Shown: piece after piece, positions 10,201-24,691 of the stretch | Layout: each line of letters starts with the position of its first letter | Numbering within the stretch: the stretch's first letter is position 1 | From: Microbotryum silenes-acaulis | Taxonomy: Eukaryota; Basidiomycota; Microbotryomycetes; Microbotryales; Microbotryaceae | Length of the DNA stretch: 64,000 nt | Direction of reading: 5' to 3' | Assembly (NCBI GenBank): GCA_003665825.1 | Contig: QPFY01000003.1 | Span: 2,046,001 to 2,110,000, forward strand | Program-made: the position numbers and the translations under genes | Notes under the pieces: model-generated | What the model saw: the letters and a program-made list of their open reading frames with translations, nothing else | Told to the model about the DNA's origin: nothing | Database searches by the model: none

Positions 10201-13200
10201 TCCCACCTCCGCGACATGCACGTTCGTACACGCGTCAGCAACCCTGGTCATGTGGTCAAGGACTGCGATCAGTGTCGCATAGTGCTCCGTTTCTACTCGC
10301 TTCGCTTCTTGCACTCACCTCGCTTGGTATCGACGAACTCGTTTGGCATTTACTAATCGAGCAAACGTCCGAATGGTCAGTGCGTGCCTTCCCTTCCTCC
10401 ACACCTTGTGTTGGAAGTATGTGCACTCTTGCTCATGTTTGACTCTTGATTTGCTCCACCAGGTCTCAGATTCCCGCCTGCGCTCAACTCGACTCTTTGG
10501 ACTCCGACTCGCTCGCAACCGTTCCCAGTACGTCTCCCGGAAGAATGATCGTCCACTGCTTCCAATTGGGGATCGACACCTTTGTGGCGAAGCTTGCTTT
10601 GCTCGACCTCGATCTCCTCTCCCTCGGCCCTGACCTCAAAACTCAACTCGTGCGACAGATCACTCGTCGAGGAGCGTGCAAGCTCTCAACTTTGCCGCTG
10701 CTGCATCCGCCACCCAAGACTCGATATCCGCCGATCCCTCGCACCATTCGACTCGGCTCGACTTTTCCTCTCACTGCACGAAGACACGACGACGCAACGC
10801 CTTGCTGCCATGGTGAAACGTCACTTGCCCGGTACATGCGGCTCGACCTTACTCGACCCGGCACTTGACGGGTCACCTGGAGCCGGCTGAGGCAAGCGAC
10901 GACGCGCCCTTCAGCAACTGCAACCCTCATCATCGCCAATCGGCCTTCAACGACTCGCCTCGCTTGCAACTTGCACCCCTTGCTGATGGGATCAATATAT
11001 GCCGTGTCACTCTGCGCAGTGTGGATTGTTGGTTACCGACGACCCGGAATGGGAGCGCTCCCTCGAATGGAGCTTCGCACCGATTCGCTCACACGCTCGC
11101 ACAGCCCACACCCGAGCTCGTGCATCACCATCCATCCCCCGGTTTCTCTTGCGACAAGCTCCCAGCACACAGACTAGTGTCGGCCTTCTTGCCACTGGAG
11201 ATCCGCCAGGAACGCTTGCTCGCCCAGCAGCTTTCGAGCCGCTGCGTGCAATTTGCTCAATCGCCCGCCCTCGTCATCCGGCTCGTCAAGGCATCACAAA
11301 CCGTCTACGTTTCAACTCATAGATTCAAACATCTTGGTTTCCGCCTGCCTCGCCCATCAATTGGACCGGAGTTGCACGCTGACTTTTAACCTCGTCGATC
11401 GCTCCGACCGATCGACTTCATGGCAAAGCTCCCGAGATGTGCCACGGAACACCTCCTCACTGCTTCACACCTTTAAGGTTCAACGTGCGCAACGCAATAT
11501 GGAGTCCGATTAAGATGTGAAGCAATGAGGAGGTGTTCCGTGGCACATCTCGGGAGCTTTGCGACTCGGGCTTCTCCACACCACTCGGCGCTCGCTTTCG
11601 GCGGTGGACCGTGACGATCCTTCGCACTCTCAATCAACCTCGGCGATTCGACCAGCTTGTTACGTGGGATCACCATCCCATTTCTCCGACTTGCACGTTC
11701 GTACACGTTTCATCAACCCTGGACATGTGGTCATGGACTGCGCTAAGCGACGCACGGTGTTCCATCTCCCCTCGCTTCGCTTCTTCATGCATTCACCTCG
11801 CTTGGTGTCGACAAACTCGTTTGGCATTTACTAAGCGAGCACACGTGCGAAAGGTCAGTGCGTGCCATCAAATTAAGGGCTTCCCCTTCCTCCACACCTT
11901 GTGTTGCAAGTAGGTGCACTCTTGCTTATGTTTGACTTTTCTTTCGCTCTCAGATTCCAGCCTGCGCCTAGCTCGACTCTTCAGACTCCAACTCGCTCGA
12001 AACCGTTTCTCGCTCTCATGGATGAATGATCGTCGACTCTTTCCAATTGAGGATCCAGACTTTTTCGGCGAGACCTGCTTTGCTCGACTTCGATCTCCTC
12101 TCAATCGCCCCCGACCTCAAAACTCAACTCGGTGGGATAGATCCCTTGTCGAGGAGCATGCAAGCTCTCGTCTTTGCCGCTGCTGCTTCCGCCACCCAAG
12201 ACTCGACAATCGCCGATCACTTGTGTGAGGAGGCTTCGTCAACCATGCGAACTCTTCTGGGCGACCTAGCGCCCTGCCCGCTCGCCTTGACATTGAGAAC
12301 GAAGGACCACCTTGACTCTTTGGTCAACTGCTCGAGCGACGTTTGCTCCTTTCACTTCTTTCCCTCCATTTCTGAGGTACGATCGCATGTGTTCCTCGAT
12401 GCAATACCATTCGGTCTTTGAGCTCATATGTGCGTGTCTGAGAACCTTTGGATCTTCTTGAGCCATTCTTGCCGGGTTTTTCTGCGGCCTCGGACATGGT
12501 TCTGCCGCAAACGACCTCTATGGGATGTTCTCGTATCAAATCCGACATCAACTCTGGACTACCAACTGCTGAACGCAAGCAAAACTGTGTCGGAGTATGT
12601 CAAAGTGACTCACTGGATCGATCGTATATGTCGCTCATGCGTATGCGTCGCCCATGCCGACAGAGCTGCAGTGACATGCCGCGGTCCGTTTAGAGTGGGC
12701 TTCAACCTTGCACTCGCATCCCTAGCCTTTTACAATAGCCTCTTTCCGGCTGTAGCAAGTAAACAAGTGTGAAGAACAGCTGCTTGCAGAGGTATGCCGT
12801 GATTCGTCAGCGAGGGGCTTCCTCGGCTTTCACGCAAAGTCGAACTTCTGCGACCCGCATCCCTCACCGACGATCATGACTGAAAGTATGCTTTGACACC
12901 GCAAAGTACCCCATGGATTCTTCCGTCAAGATTGAAAAATTACATTAAGAAAGTCCTCCTTCGAGTGTCGAAGATCACTATCCGATCGACCAGCGAAAAG
13001 TAAAGGAGCCGAGTTTGCGCGATCGAGAGCCGGCCGACCTCCTTGCACGACTTTTCAACTCCAAATCAGCACTCGAAAGTGACTCCAACACAGTGAACAC
13101 CATGTGATAGCTGTCTCAAAAGTATTCCTGTAGCTTGCAACATGCTTCGATGCAAGGTATATGGCTTGCAGCAATGACCTGTTGGAAAGGACCACATCGA

Positions 13201-13411
13201 CCTAGATCCTGTGTGCTGCGGGATCACTTTGGCTTTGTGATCTCGAAGACCGGTCCCGATGAAAATACTGCCTCAACAGGACCGCAATCTAGCACTGCGC
13301 GCGTATGGACAGCTATATTCGATTTTTGAGTGTTCTGAGAGTGAGAACAGCTATCTGCCGGATGGGGCTGCGAGAATGAGTCGATTACTCCTTACTTGTC
13401 TCTCGCCGGCT
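7213..13411 (+). repeat. R-unit 1 (about 6.2 kb degenerate repeat, no intact gene)
   Basis: The first full direct copy. Ordered landmarks are the CGCCGACAGTGCTAAC block (about 7240), CGCGCGCCAACGCCCC (about 7976), GATGCATCGCTCGAGCG (about 8143), an intron-like GTGAGCTC...ACACTAG stretch (about 8240-8322), and a module of about 1.5 kb repeated internally (ACCTCAAAACTCAACTCGG at about 9080, 10630 and 12115). The plus strand is pyrimidine-rich with very frequent TCGA. Only short open frames occur, and they are not conserved between units, so I see no functional gene in the whole stretch. Confidence 0.8.
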
Positions 13412-16400
13412 CGGCGACCATCGAGCCTTTTTGCCGACAGTGTTAACTGGACGATCTTCTCCGCGCCATCACCATATCCCTTTACTATTTCAAACGAATG
13501 GTTCTGTACCGAGAAAAAGTCGTCAGATCGACCTAACAGAGGATTGCGATCATCGTCGAAAGCGACCGAACTTGTCCGCAAACGAAGTGCCGACCGCAGC
13601 GAGTTTTCACCAACGATCTGTTGGAGAAAGCCAGCTCTCAAACTGTATCCACGCCGCCAGATACCACTTGAGAGCTCAACTCATCTCTTGATGCATTTCA
13701 CAGCATTGCGGTCTGCGAGAGACTGCCAGTGAGATGCGCTTCCAGGACACGCCCGCCGCGGTTCTCGTCTCCCATCGATGACTCATCTCGACTCCGAGTA
13801 ATCGGACCAACGATCTGCTCCCGGATTAGATGTGTTTGCCCTCAAACATTCCGACGCACCTCGTACACATTTTGGAAATAGCGTTTGAGTAAAAGATTGA
13901 TGAGTGTACGAGTGTGCTCAGTGACCTGGACGGGTCGACCTTTTTGCCGCGGACGCCGCCGGCCGACTCGTCCGGGCCCTCGCACCGAGTTCGGAGGTAC
14001 TCGCTCTCTCTAGCCTTGAAGTTCCCTCGGATCCCTGTTCGATCTTCGAGTCTTGAAGTGCAACAGGTCGACTGGACTCGAGCAAATCGGAGACCGTCGG
14101 ATCTCTCGGCCGAGCGCGCCTAATAAGCTTTCCGTCGCCGAGTCCCGCCTGAGTTCAGCCGAGTTCAGCCGAGGTCAGTCAGCCAACCGCTCGACTTCAG
14201 ATTCGCGCGCGCCAACACTCCTTTCCCTCTCCCCGCTCACTCACACCACTCACTCGCCCAGTTGACCCGACTCGGCTCTGATCCCACTACACCACAACGC
14301 TCTCCCCACATCACCCAATCGGCAAGATGCAGCTCGGCCACTCTCGACGGACGCTCGCAGTGTCCCTTCGTGCGGGCTGATGCGGGCACGGTGCGACGTC
14401 GCACAACACGACTATCAACGACTCCAACATCGTCATCTTCAGCAAGATACGCTGAACAGGTTGATCTGAAAGGACGTGGTCACTTTCAGCAGCGTACTAA
14501 CTACGTCGATGCATCGCTCGAGCGTCCTCGGTCGGACACGTGCTCGGTCACCCAATCGCCTCGTTGACCCCGGTCGCCCTCTCGCTGCTCGACCGATGAA
14601 TGTGGTGAGCTCTTCATTCAGATAGTATTTAGCGGGAACTGCAATCGCTCACCTCATGTACGTCTTTGCTGCTCATCACTCTAGTTCAGATCGCGTGTGG
14701 CCGACTCGCTGGCATCCGAGCTTCGCACCGAACCGCTCTGTGACTTGTACGACCATACTCTGCGATCACAATGCCACGTCCTCATCAGTAACATCAACGT
14801 GATTGTCCCCCCTTCCTGAGGCCTCGCATCGATGTACACATCACTCGACCCACATTGCCGCACTGTCGGCCTGTGAGGATCACCTCGCCCACCCCCACAT
14901 CGTTCACCGTTCACTCGCGTCGTCAACGTCGACCGATCGCTCGAATGCAATCACTCGCTGTCACATCGGGTCTCTTCGACGAGTCTCACCGACGTGGCAA
15001 GCTTGGAGTTTGTCGGAACATCTGTTGCTCGACTCGGCGACCATTTGATTGATGCCCGTCCGACGCTTCGCACCCAGCATCGAACCTCGGTCCGATCGAC
15101 CGATCAACCGACCGAACTGACAAACCTCTTCCGCCCGATCTCGCCCCCGCCCCGTCCGTGCTCATCCCATCACCACGACGTGCGAAGTAACAACTCGTTC
15201 GCCCCTCGCGATGGCTTCCTCGACCGCCTCAACCGTCGACCTTCCACCGTACTCGTGCTCGATCGCCATAGACTCATTGTTATCAACTGACCTGACCTAC
15301 TCATCATGAGCGCCGACCCCACGATCGCCCCATTCTCGAATCCGATACGATTCACCTCACCTCATCTTGTTCTGTGTCGCCGCACCCAGCTCAACACTAT
15401 CCCGTGATCTTCACTTCCACACCGGCGGGTCAGCTCGATCAATCAGGACCCCAGTCTGGTATGCTCTCCTCTCCAACCCGGGTCTCCACGTCTCGAGTCC
15501 CTACAATACTGACGCTTTTACAAACACTCATCTGTGTTTCACAGCATTGCCCCGACATTTAGATCCGACTCGCACGTCGCCCATCCTCAGCTTTGCACCG
15601 ACTTGCTCAAACATCGCCCCCACCCCATGCCACGAGCTTGCGATTCAACACTACGATCGTCAATACAACTTCTCTCGACCCGTGTTCTGTCATGTTCTTG
15701 GGATCAGCTTGACTCTTCGGCGCTCTTTTTGGCTGGCTCCCCACTCGAGCCATTTCATCGAGCAGCTTCGTCTCGACTCGAACCGTTCGGCACTCCGATG
15801 ATCAGCTGGACCCGTCCATCTCCCAGGCAACCTGCTCCGGTTATACCGAAGCGACGATCGAGCACTACTCGATGGACGATCAAGCACCAACTGACATGGG
15901 TCCGCCTCGATGTGCCCACCCTGCCCGAATCGCCACTCCAACTCGCTCGGTCAACTCGAGCTCTAACTCGACGATACTTCGAACATCGACAGCCCTTCCT
16001 TTCTGACAGCCGTCACGACCGGATCACGTGCTCGACCACCGACGACGGGCTCAGACCGCCCACAGGGCACAGTGAACCATCTGATCGGAGCCCTCGCTTG
16101 CGACTTGCACTCTTTGCTGATGCGATCAAGATCTGTCGCGTCACTGCACAGTGTAGACCGTTGGTCACGAACGACCCGGACTAGGAGCGCTCCTTCGAAC
16201 GGAACTTCGTAGCGATGCTTACAAGCTCGCAGATCACCATCCCTCGGTACCTCTCGCCACCAGTTTGAAGCACGAGTGCGTCAATGTCGAGATGGGAGAC
16301 CTGCATTGCCTCAAGCACTATCACCCCGTCTCGACCCCGCCGCGACTCGCTCAATCGCCGGCCCGCGTGGTCCGGCTCGTCGAGTCATTTGTCCAAACCA

Positions 16401-19400
16401 CAGAGCGCTACGTTTCACCTCATGGCACCTCAACATCCCACATGCCCGCTCGTCTTCCTTGCCGGTTAATTCGACCGGACTTGCACGCTGACTCTCAACC
16501 TCGTCGATCGCTCCGACCGATCGACTTCACGGCAAAGCTCCCGAGATGTGCCACGGAACACCTCCTCATTGCTTCACATCTTACTCGAACTCCTTATTAC
16601 GTTGTGCACGTCGAAGGATAAAGTCCCGACTCGGGCTTCTCCGGACCACTCGGCGCTCGATTTCGGCATCGGACCGTGACGATCCTTCGCACTCTCAATC
16701 GATTTCAAAGATTGGCTCGACCAGCTTGATACGGGCGATCACCATCCCACCTCTGCAAGTTGCACGTTCGTACACGCTTCAGCAACCCTGGTCATGCAGT
16801 CATGGACTGCGATCGGCGTCGCATGGTGCTCCATCTCTCGCTTCGCAGCTTACACTCACCTCGCTGGGTGCAAACGAACTCGTTTGGCAGTCACAAAGCG
16901 AGCAAACGTCCGAAAGGTTAGTGCGTGCCTTCAACCTGAAGGTCTTCCCTTCTTCCACACCTCGTGTTGCAAGTCTGTGCCCTCTTGCTTATGTCTGACT
17001 TTTATTTCGCTCCACCAGGTCTCAGATTCCGGCCTGCGCTTAACTCGACTCTTTAAACTCCAACTCGCTCGAATCCGTTTTTGGCTCTCACGAATGAATG
17101 ATCGTCGACTCTTTCCAATTGAGGATCGATACTTTTCCGGCGAAGCTTGCTTTGCTCGACCTCGATCTCCTCTCGATCGACCCTGACCTCAAAACCCAAC
17201 TCGGTGCGATAGATCGCTCGTCGAGGAGCGTACAAGTTCTTATCTTTGCGGCTGCTGCCTCCGCCACCCACGACTCGTTATTAGCCGATCTCTCGCACCA
17301 CTCGACACAACTCGTCTTTTCTCTCACTGCGCGAAGACACGACGAAGCACCACCTTGCCGTCATGGTGAAACATCACTTCCTCGGTACATGCGGCTCGAC
17401 CTTGCTCGACCCGGCACTTGATGTGTCACCCGGAACTGGCTAAGGCAAGCGGAACTCATTCAGCAACTGCAACACTCTCACCATCACCAATCGGCTTTCA
17501 ACGACTCGATAACGAGCTCGAAGGTAGCTACAGTTGCGTCCGGGCTATGTCAATTGCTCACTTGAGCCCTCGGGACCGGAACTGCTCGACCTCGGACGAC
17601 TCGCTCAGACCGCCCACAGTGAGCTGTTTCGATCTGGGCTCTGGCTTGCGATTTGCACTCCTTGCTGATGAGACGAAGATATGCCGTGTCACTGCGTACT
17701 GCAGATCGTTGGTCACGGACAACCCGGAATGGGAGCGCTCCCTTGAATGGAACTTTGCGCCGATTCGCTCACCCGCTCGCACAGCCCACATCCGAGTTCG
17801 TGCATTACCATCTCTCGGTTTCTCTTGCGACAAGGTCCCAGCACGCAGACTAGCCTCGGCCTTCTCGCCACTGAAGATCCGCCGGGGATCCTTGCTCGCC
17901 CAGCAGCTTTCGAGCCGCTGCGAACGAATTGCTCAGTCGCCCGCCTTCGTCATCCAGCTTGTCAAGGCATCCCAGATCGTCTACGTTTCACCCCATGGCA
18001 CCTCAACAACCCACCTTCCCGCTCGTTTCCTTGCCGTTCAAGTTGACCGGACTTGCACGCTGGGTTCCTACCTCGTCGATCGCACCGACCAATCGACTTG
18101 CTGGCAAAGCTGTCACGATTCCCCACGGAACGCCTCCTCATCCGTTCAAATCTTACTCGAACACCGTCCTACGTTGCGCACGTTGATCCAGACAGCCAGG
18201 ACTCGGGCTTCTTCGGGCCACTCGGCGCTCGAATTCGGTGACGATCCTTCGCACTCTCAATCAACCTCGGCGATTCGCTCGACCGGCTGGATATGTGCGA
18301 TCACCATCCCACCTCTGCGACATGCACATTCGTACAGACTCTGGTCATTCGGTCGTGGACAGCGCTCAGCGACGCACAGTGCTCCATCCCCTCTCGCCTC
18401 GCTTGTTCATGCACTCACCTCGCATGTGTCGACGACGTCGTTTGGCAGTCACTAAGCGCTCAAACGTCCGCAAGGTCAGTGCATGCCTTCAACCTGAGAA
18501 GCTTTCCTTCCTCCACACCTCGTGTTGCAAGTGTATGCATTATCGCTCATGTTTGACGGTTGAATTGCTCCACCGGGCCTTAGTTTCCCAACTGCGCTCA
18601 ACTCGACTCTTTGGACTCCGAACTGCTCGCAACCGTTTTCAGTCCGTCTCCCGGAAGAATGGTCGTCGACTCTTTCCAATTGATGTTCCAGACGCTTTTG
18701 GCGGGACTTGCTCTGCTCGACTTTGAACTCCTCTCGATCGGTCCCGAACTAAAAACTCAACTCGGTGCGACCGATCGTTCGTCGATGAGCATGCAGGCTC
18801 TCATTTTTGCCGCTGCTGCCTCCGCCACCCAAGACTCGATATTTGCCGATGTCCTGTGCGAGGTGGCTTCTCCAACCATCCGAACTCTTGTGGGTGACCT
18901 AGCGCCCTGCCCGCTTGCCTCGAGAGTGAGAACGAAGGACCACCTTGACTCTTTGCCCAACCGCTCGAGCGACGTTTCCTCCTTCCCTGCATTTTTGACG
19001 TACAAATGTTTTTGTATGCGCTCTTTGATGCAATACCATGTGGTCTTTGAGTTCGTATGTGCGTGTCTGAGAACCTTCGGATCTTCTTGCCGGATTTTCC
19101 TGCGGCCTCCGATGTGGTGCTTCCGGGAAGGACCCGAATGGAATGTTCTTGTATATCTAATCTAACATGAGAACGGGACTACTGACTGCTGGACGCAATT
19201 AAAACCAGGTATTTGAGTACATTGCAGTGATCTCTGCGGAATCACTGGATCGATTGTTCTCCTCGCTCACGCCGACCGAGCTGATGGCATGGCGCCGAGG
19301 TCCATTCAGAGTTGGCTTCAACCCTGTGATTGCATCCCTAGCCTTCTGCTACAGGCCCTTTCCGTCTGTAGCAACTGAATCGTGTGTGTAGGGGAGCTGT

Positions 19401-19980
19401 TTGCGGGTGTATGCCGTGATTCGACGCTGAATCGTTCCTCGGCTTTCAGGCAAAGTCGAACCCGTGCGACCCGCATATCCAGACTGAAAGTCTGCTTTAA
19501 CGCCGCAAAGCACAACATCAATTCTTCCATCCATGTGGAGATCTTCTCATTTGACAGTGCATTGCGGAGCGCCAAAGGATCACTATCCGATCGACCAGCA
19601 AAAAGTAAGGAGCCGAGTTTGCGCAATCGAGAGGACCCCCGAGTCCTTGCGCGACCTTTCAACTCCTGATCAGAAGTTGAAATCGACCTCAACGCAGTGG
19701 TCATCGTGTGATAGATTTCTTAATCGTAGTGATAAAGATGCCAGAATTCGAGGCATATGGCTTGCAGCGGTGACCTGTTCGACGGCATCACTTTCAGTTT
19801 GTGATCTCGGAGAACGCCGGCCCCGATGAAAATACTGCATCAACTTCGCAATCTAGCACGGCACGCGTATCGACCAGATTTTTCGGATATTCGAGTATTC
19901 TGAGAGTGAGAAACATCTCTCTGCAGGATGGGCCTGCGAGAATGAGTCAATTAGTCCTCACTTAAGTGGTCTTTCGGTTC
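13412..19980 (+). repeat. R-unit 2 (about 6.6 kb degenerate repeat, long version)
   Basis: It has the same landmark order as unit 1, starting with GCCGACAGTGTTAACTGG near 13434. It carries an extra segment of about 1 kb (roughly 15290-16300) that is shared with the units at 30830-31580 and 36920-37970 but absent from units 1, 3 and 4. Most of 14395-17400 is nearly identical to 36005-39060. The internal module recurs at about 17180 and 18740. No gene is supported. Confidence 0.8.
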
Positions 19981-22900
19981 GGCGACCACCGGATCTTTTC
20001 GCTGAAAATGCTGACTGGACCTTTTCCTCCGCACCCCTGTATCTATCTCAAGTGAAGAATTCTGTACCGAAATAAAATTGTCAGATTGACCTATTTTGGT
20101 CCCAACAGAGCATCACAGATATCGTTGAAGGCGGTCGAACTTGTCCGCAAACGAAGTGCCGGCGCATCTTTTTCGCCGACGACTTGACGGAGAAACCCTT
20201 GCGTCAAGGAGTCTTCACGTCGTCAGACATCACTGGAAAGCTCATTTAATCTTTCTATGGATCTCGAAACTCGCTCACCGCGTTTCGTCCAGCGTGATAC
20301 TGAGATGCACTTCCACTGCAGGGCACGCCCGGCGTGACTCTTCAGTCTTGTCTACCGTCGCGCGATGATCTCCGAGTCGCTCGCAATCGGATCAAAGATC
20401 TGCTCCCGGATCAGATATGTTTCCGCTCGTACATTCCGGGGGTTTTGGGAATAGCGTTTGAATAAAGAATGACAACAGCACAGGCATGCTCAGCGACCTG
20501 GACGAATCGACCAAGTTTTTGCTGCGGACGCCGGCCGACTCGTTCAATGACCCATGCCGCCGCGCTGACCTCGGAGGTACTCGCTCTCTCTGGCCTTGAA
20601 AGTTTCTCGCATCCTTGTTTGGTCTTCACAGAGATATGCAGCTGAGAGTCTTGAATTGCAACAGGTCGACCGGACTAGAGCAAATTGGAGTTCGATCACA
20701 CGGCCGAGCGCACCGAGCTTCGGGATCTCGGTGCGCCCCGGTCGTGTGATCTGCTCGACTTGACGTTCGCGCGCGCCAACGCCCCTTTTCCTCTCCCCAC
20801 TCACTTGCACCACTCGCACGGTGCGACGTCGCACGGCAGAACTACCAACAACTCCAACATCATCATCTGTGGCACGATACGACTCACACCTCCTCCTGAG
20901 AGGGCAGGGTCACTTTCAGCAGCGTACTAACTACGTCGATGCATCGCTCGAGCGTTCTCGGTCGGACACGTGCTCGGTCAGCGCATCGCCTCGATCACCC
21001 CGAACGCCCCCTCGCTACCCGACCAATGACTGTGGTGAGTTCTACCTTCACATAGTAGTGAGCTCTCACCCCATTCGCTCAGCTCATGATCGTCTTTGCT
21101 GCCCACCACTCTGATTCAGATCGCGCGTTCGACACTCGCTGCCATCCGAGCCTCGCACCACACCGCTCTGTGACTTGTATGATCATACTCTGCGCCGCAT
21201 CAGCACCATCGATAAGACGCTCGACTACCCTGAGGTCTTGAATCGATGCACACATCACTCGATCCTCGTTGCTCCACACCGAACACCACTGTCGACCTGT
21301 GCCGATCTCCTCCGCCACCCCCACATGGTGCACCCGCGTCGTCAACGTCAACCAATCGCACGAATGCATTCCCTCACATCTCTTTCTTGATCGAGTCGGA
21401 GAGTCTCATCGACGCGGCTAGCTCGGGGTTTGTTGAAACATCTGTTGCGCGACTCGACTGATTTCGTCAATGTCGAGATCGGACACCTTCATCGGCTCAA
21501 GCACTTTCTCGACCGCGCCGCGAATCACTCAACCTCCCGCGCCCGTCATCCAGCTCTTCGAGTCATCCGGTTAAAGCCACTACGTCTCAACTCGTCGCTC
21601 TAAACATCTCCCGAACTCGTTCGGCAGTCACAAAGCGAACCAACGTCCGAAAGGTCAGTGAGTGCCTTTAACCTGAAGGCTTTCCCTTCCTCCACCTCGT
21701 GTGTTGCAAGTCTGTGCCCTCTTGCTTATGTTTGACTTTTCTTTCGCTCCACCAGGTCATGGATTTTGGCCGGCGCTTAACTCGACTCGTTCGAAACCGT
21801 TTCTAGCTCTCATGGATGGACCTCGATCTCCTCTCGATCAGCCCTGACCGCAAAACTCAACTCGGTGCGATTCGACGATGGTGAAAGCTCTCAACTTTGC
21901 CGCTGCTGCATCCGCCACCCAAGATTCGATATCCGCCGATCCCTCGCACCATTCGACTCGGCTCGACTTTTCCTCTCACTGCACGAAGACACGACGACGC
22001 AACACTTTGCCGTCATGGTGAGACGTCACTTGCTCGGTACATGCGGCTCGACCCTACTCGACCCGGCACATGGCGTGTCACCTGGAGCCGGCTAAGGCAA
22101 GCATGACACCGTTTCGCAACTGCAACACCCTCACCCTCCTCAATAGGAACGACTCGATAAGAAGCTCCAAGATACCCACAGTTGCGTCCGGGCTATGTCG
22201 ATTGCTCACTTGAGCCATCGCGACCGGAACTGCTCGACCTCGGACGACTCGCTCAGACCGCCCACCGTGAGCTGTTTCGATCTGGGCTCTGGCTTTCGAT
22301 TTGCACTCCTTGCTGATGAGACGAAGATATGCCGTGTCACCGCGTACTGCAGATCGTTGGTCACGGAAGACCTGGAATGGGAGCGCTCCCTCAAATGGAA
22401 CTTCGCACCCACTCGCTCACACGCTCGCATAGCCCACATCCGAGTTAGTACATTACCATCCCTCGGTTTCTCTTGCGACGAGCTCCCAGCACACAGACTA
22501 GTGTCGGCCTTCTTGCCAGTGGAGATCCGCCGGGGATCCTTGCTCGCCCAGCAGCTTTCGAGCCGCTGCGAACGAATTGCTCAGTCGCCCGCCTTCGTCA
22601 TCCAGCTTGTCAAGGCATCCCAGATCGTCTACGTTTCACCCCATGGCACCTCAACAACCCACCTTCCCGCTCGTTTCCTTGCCGTTCAAGTTGACCGGAC
22701 TTGCACGCTGGGTTCCTACCTCGTCGATCGCACCGACCAATCGACTTGCTGGCAAAGCTGTCACGATTCCCCACGGAACGCCTCCTCATCCGTTCAAATC
22801 TTACTCGAACACCGTCCTACGTTGCGCACGTTGATCCAGACAGCCAGGACTCGGGCTTCTTCGGGCCACTCGGCGCTCGAATTCGGTGACGATCCTTCGC

Positions 22901-24691
22901 ACTCTCAATCAACCTCGGCGATTCGCTCGACCGGCTGGATATGTGCGATCACCATCCCACCTCTGCGACATGCACATTCGTACAGACTCTGGTCATTCGG
23001 TCGTGGACAGCGCTCAGCGACGCACAGTGCTCCATCCCCTCTCGCCTCGCTTGTTCATGCACTCACCTCGCATGTGTCGACGACGTCGTTTGGCAGTCAC
23101 TAAGCGCTCAAACGTCCGCAAGGTCAGTGCATGCCTTCAAATTGAAATGCTTTCCTTCCTCCACACCTCGTGTTGCAAGTGTGTGCACTATCGCTCATGT
23201 TTGACGGTTGAATCACTCCACCAGGCTTTAGTTCCCCAACTGCGCTCAACTCGACTCTTTGGACTCCGAACTGCTCGCAACCGTTTTCAGTCTGTCTCCC
23301 GGAAGAATGGTCGTCGACTCTTTCCAATTGAAGTTCCAGACGTTTTTGGCGGGAGTTGCTCTGCTCGACTTTGAACTCCTCTCGATCGGTCCCGACCTAA
23401 AAACTCAACTCGGTGCGACCGATCGTTCGTCGATGAGCATGCAGGCTCTCATTTTTGCCGCTGCTACCTCCGCCACCCAAGACTCGATATTGCCGATGTC
23501 CTGTGCGAGGTGGCTTCTCCAACCATCCGAACTCTTGTGGGTGACCTAGCGCCCTGCCCGCTCGCCTCGAGATTGAGAACAAAGGACCACCTTCATTCTT
23601 TGCCCAATTGCTCGAGCGACGTTTACTCCTTCCAGTTCTTTCCCTACATTTCTGAGGTACGATCGCATGTGTTCCTCGATGCAATACCATTCGGTCTTTG
23701 AGCTCATGTGCGTGTCTGAGAACCTTTGGATCTTCTTGACCCATTCTTGCCGGGTTTTCCTGCGGCCTCCGACATGGTTCTCGCGCAAACGACTTCAATG
23801 GAATGTTCTTGAATCAAATCTAACATGAGCGCTGGACTACCAACTGCTGAACGCAATCAAAACTATATCGGAGTACGTCACAGTGACCCACTGGATTGAT
23901 CGTATTCGTTGCTCATGTTGCCATGCGTACTCGTCGCTGCTGCCGACCGAGCTGACCTGCCGCCGTCCGTTTAGAGTGACCTTCAACCTTGCAATCGCAT
24001 CCCTAGCCTTTTACAATAGCCTTTTTACGACTATAGCAAGTAAATAAGTGTGAAAAACAGCTGCTTGCAGCGGCATGCCGTGATTCGAGACCGGAGGGTT
24101 CCTCGGCTTTCTCGTAAAGCCGAACCTCTGCCGCCCGCATCCGTCACCGACGATCCTGACTAAAAATAAGCTTTGACACCGCAAAGCACCCCATGGATTC
24201 TTCCGTCAACGCTAAGAAATTCAACTATAAAGGTCCTCCTTCGATCGTCGAAGGATCACGATCCGATCGACCAGCGAAAAGTAAAGGAGCCGAGTTTGCG
24301 CGATCGAGAGTATCTCCGAGTCCTTGCGCGACTTTTCAACTCGATCAGAAGTCGAAATTGACTTCAACACGGTGGTCATCATGTAATAGGTCTGTCAACC
24401 GGAGTCAGACAGCTTGAAGCATGCTCCAATTCGAGTTGTATTGCTTGCAGCAGTGACCCGATTGAAAGGACCCGCTCGACCGAGATCGGGTGTGCTGCGG
24501 CATCACTTTTGCTTTTTGATCTCGGAGAACGGTGCCGAGGAAAATACTGCATCAACCTCCCAATTTAGCACGGCACGCCGATCGACCCGCCGTTTTTTCG
24601 CATATTCGAGTGTTCTCTGAGAGTGGGAAGCATTTGTCTGCAGGAGGGGCCAGTGAGAACGAGTCGATGCGTCACCCCGTGTCTCTCGGCT
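19981..24691 (+). repeat. R-unit 3 (about 4.7 kb degenerate repeat)
   Basis: A direct-orientation copy. About 21247-21770 is essentially identical to 8466-8990 of unit 1. About 22520-23130 is identical to 17872-18480 of unit 2. About 23090-24160 is nearly identical to 40070-41150. The unit is therefore a mosaic of tracts shared with different partners. No gene is supported. Confidence 0.8.

Noticed and set aside
17418..18455. 345-codon plus frame in R-unit 2, with a 302-codon relative at 22195-23103
   Set aside because: The shared part reflects nearly identical DNA tracts. Other units break the frame, there is no recognisable domain, and the composition follows the TCGA-rich repeat.
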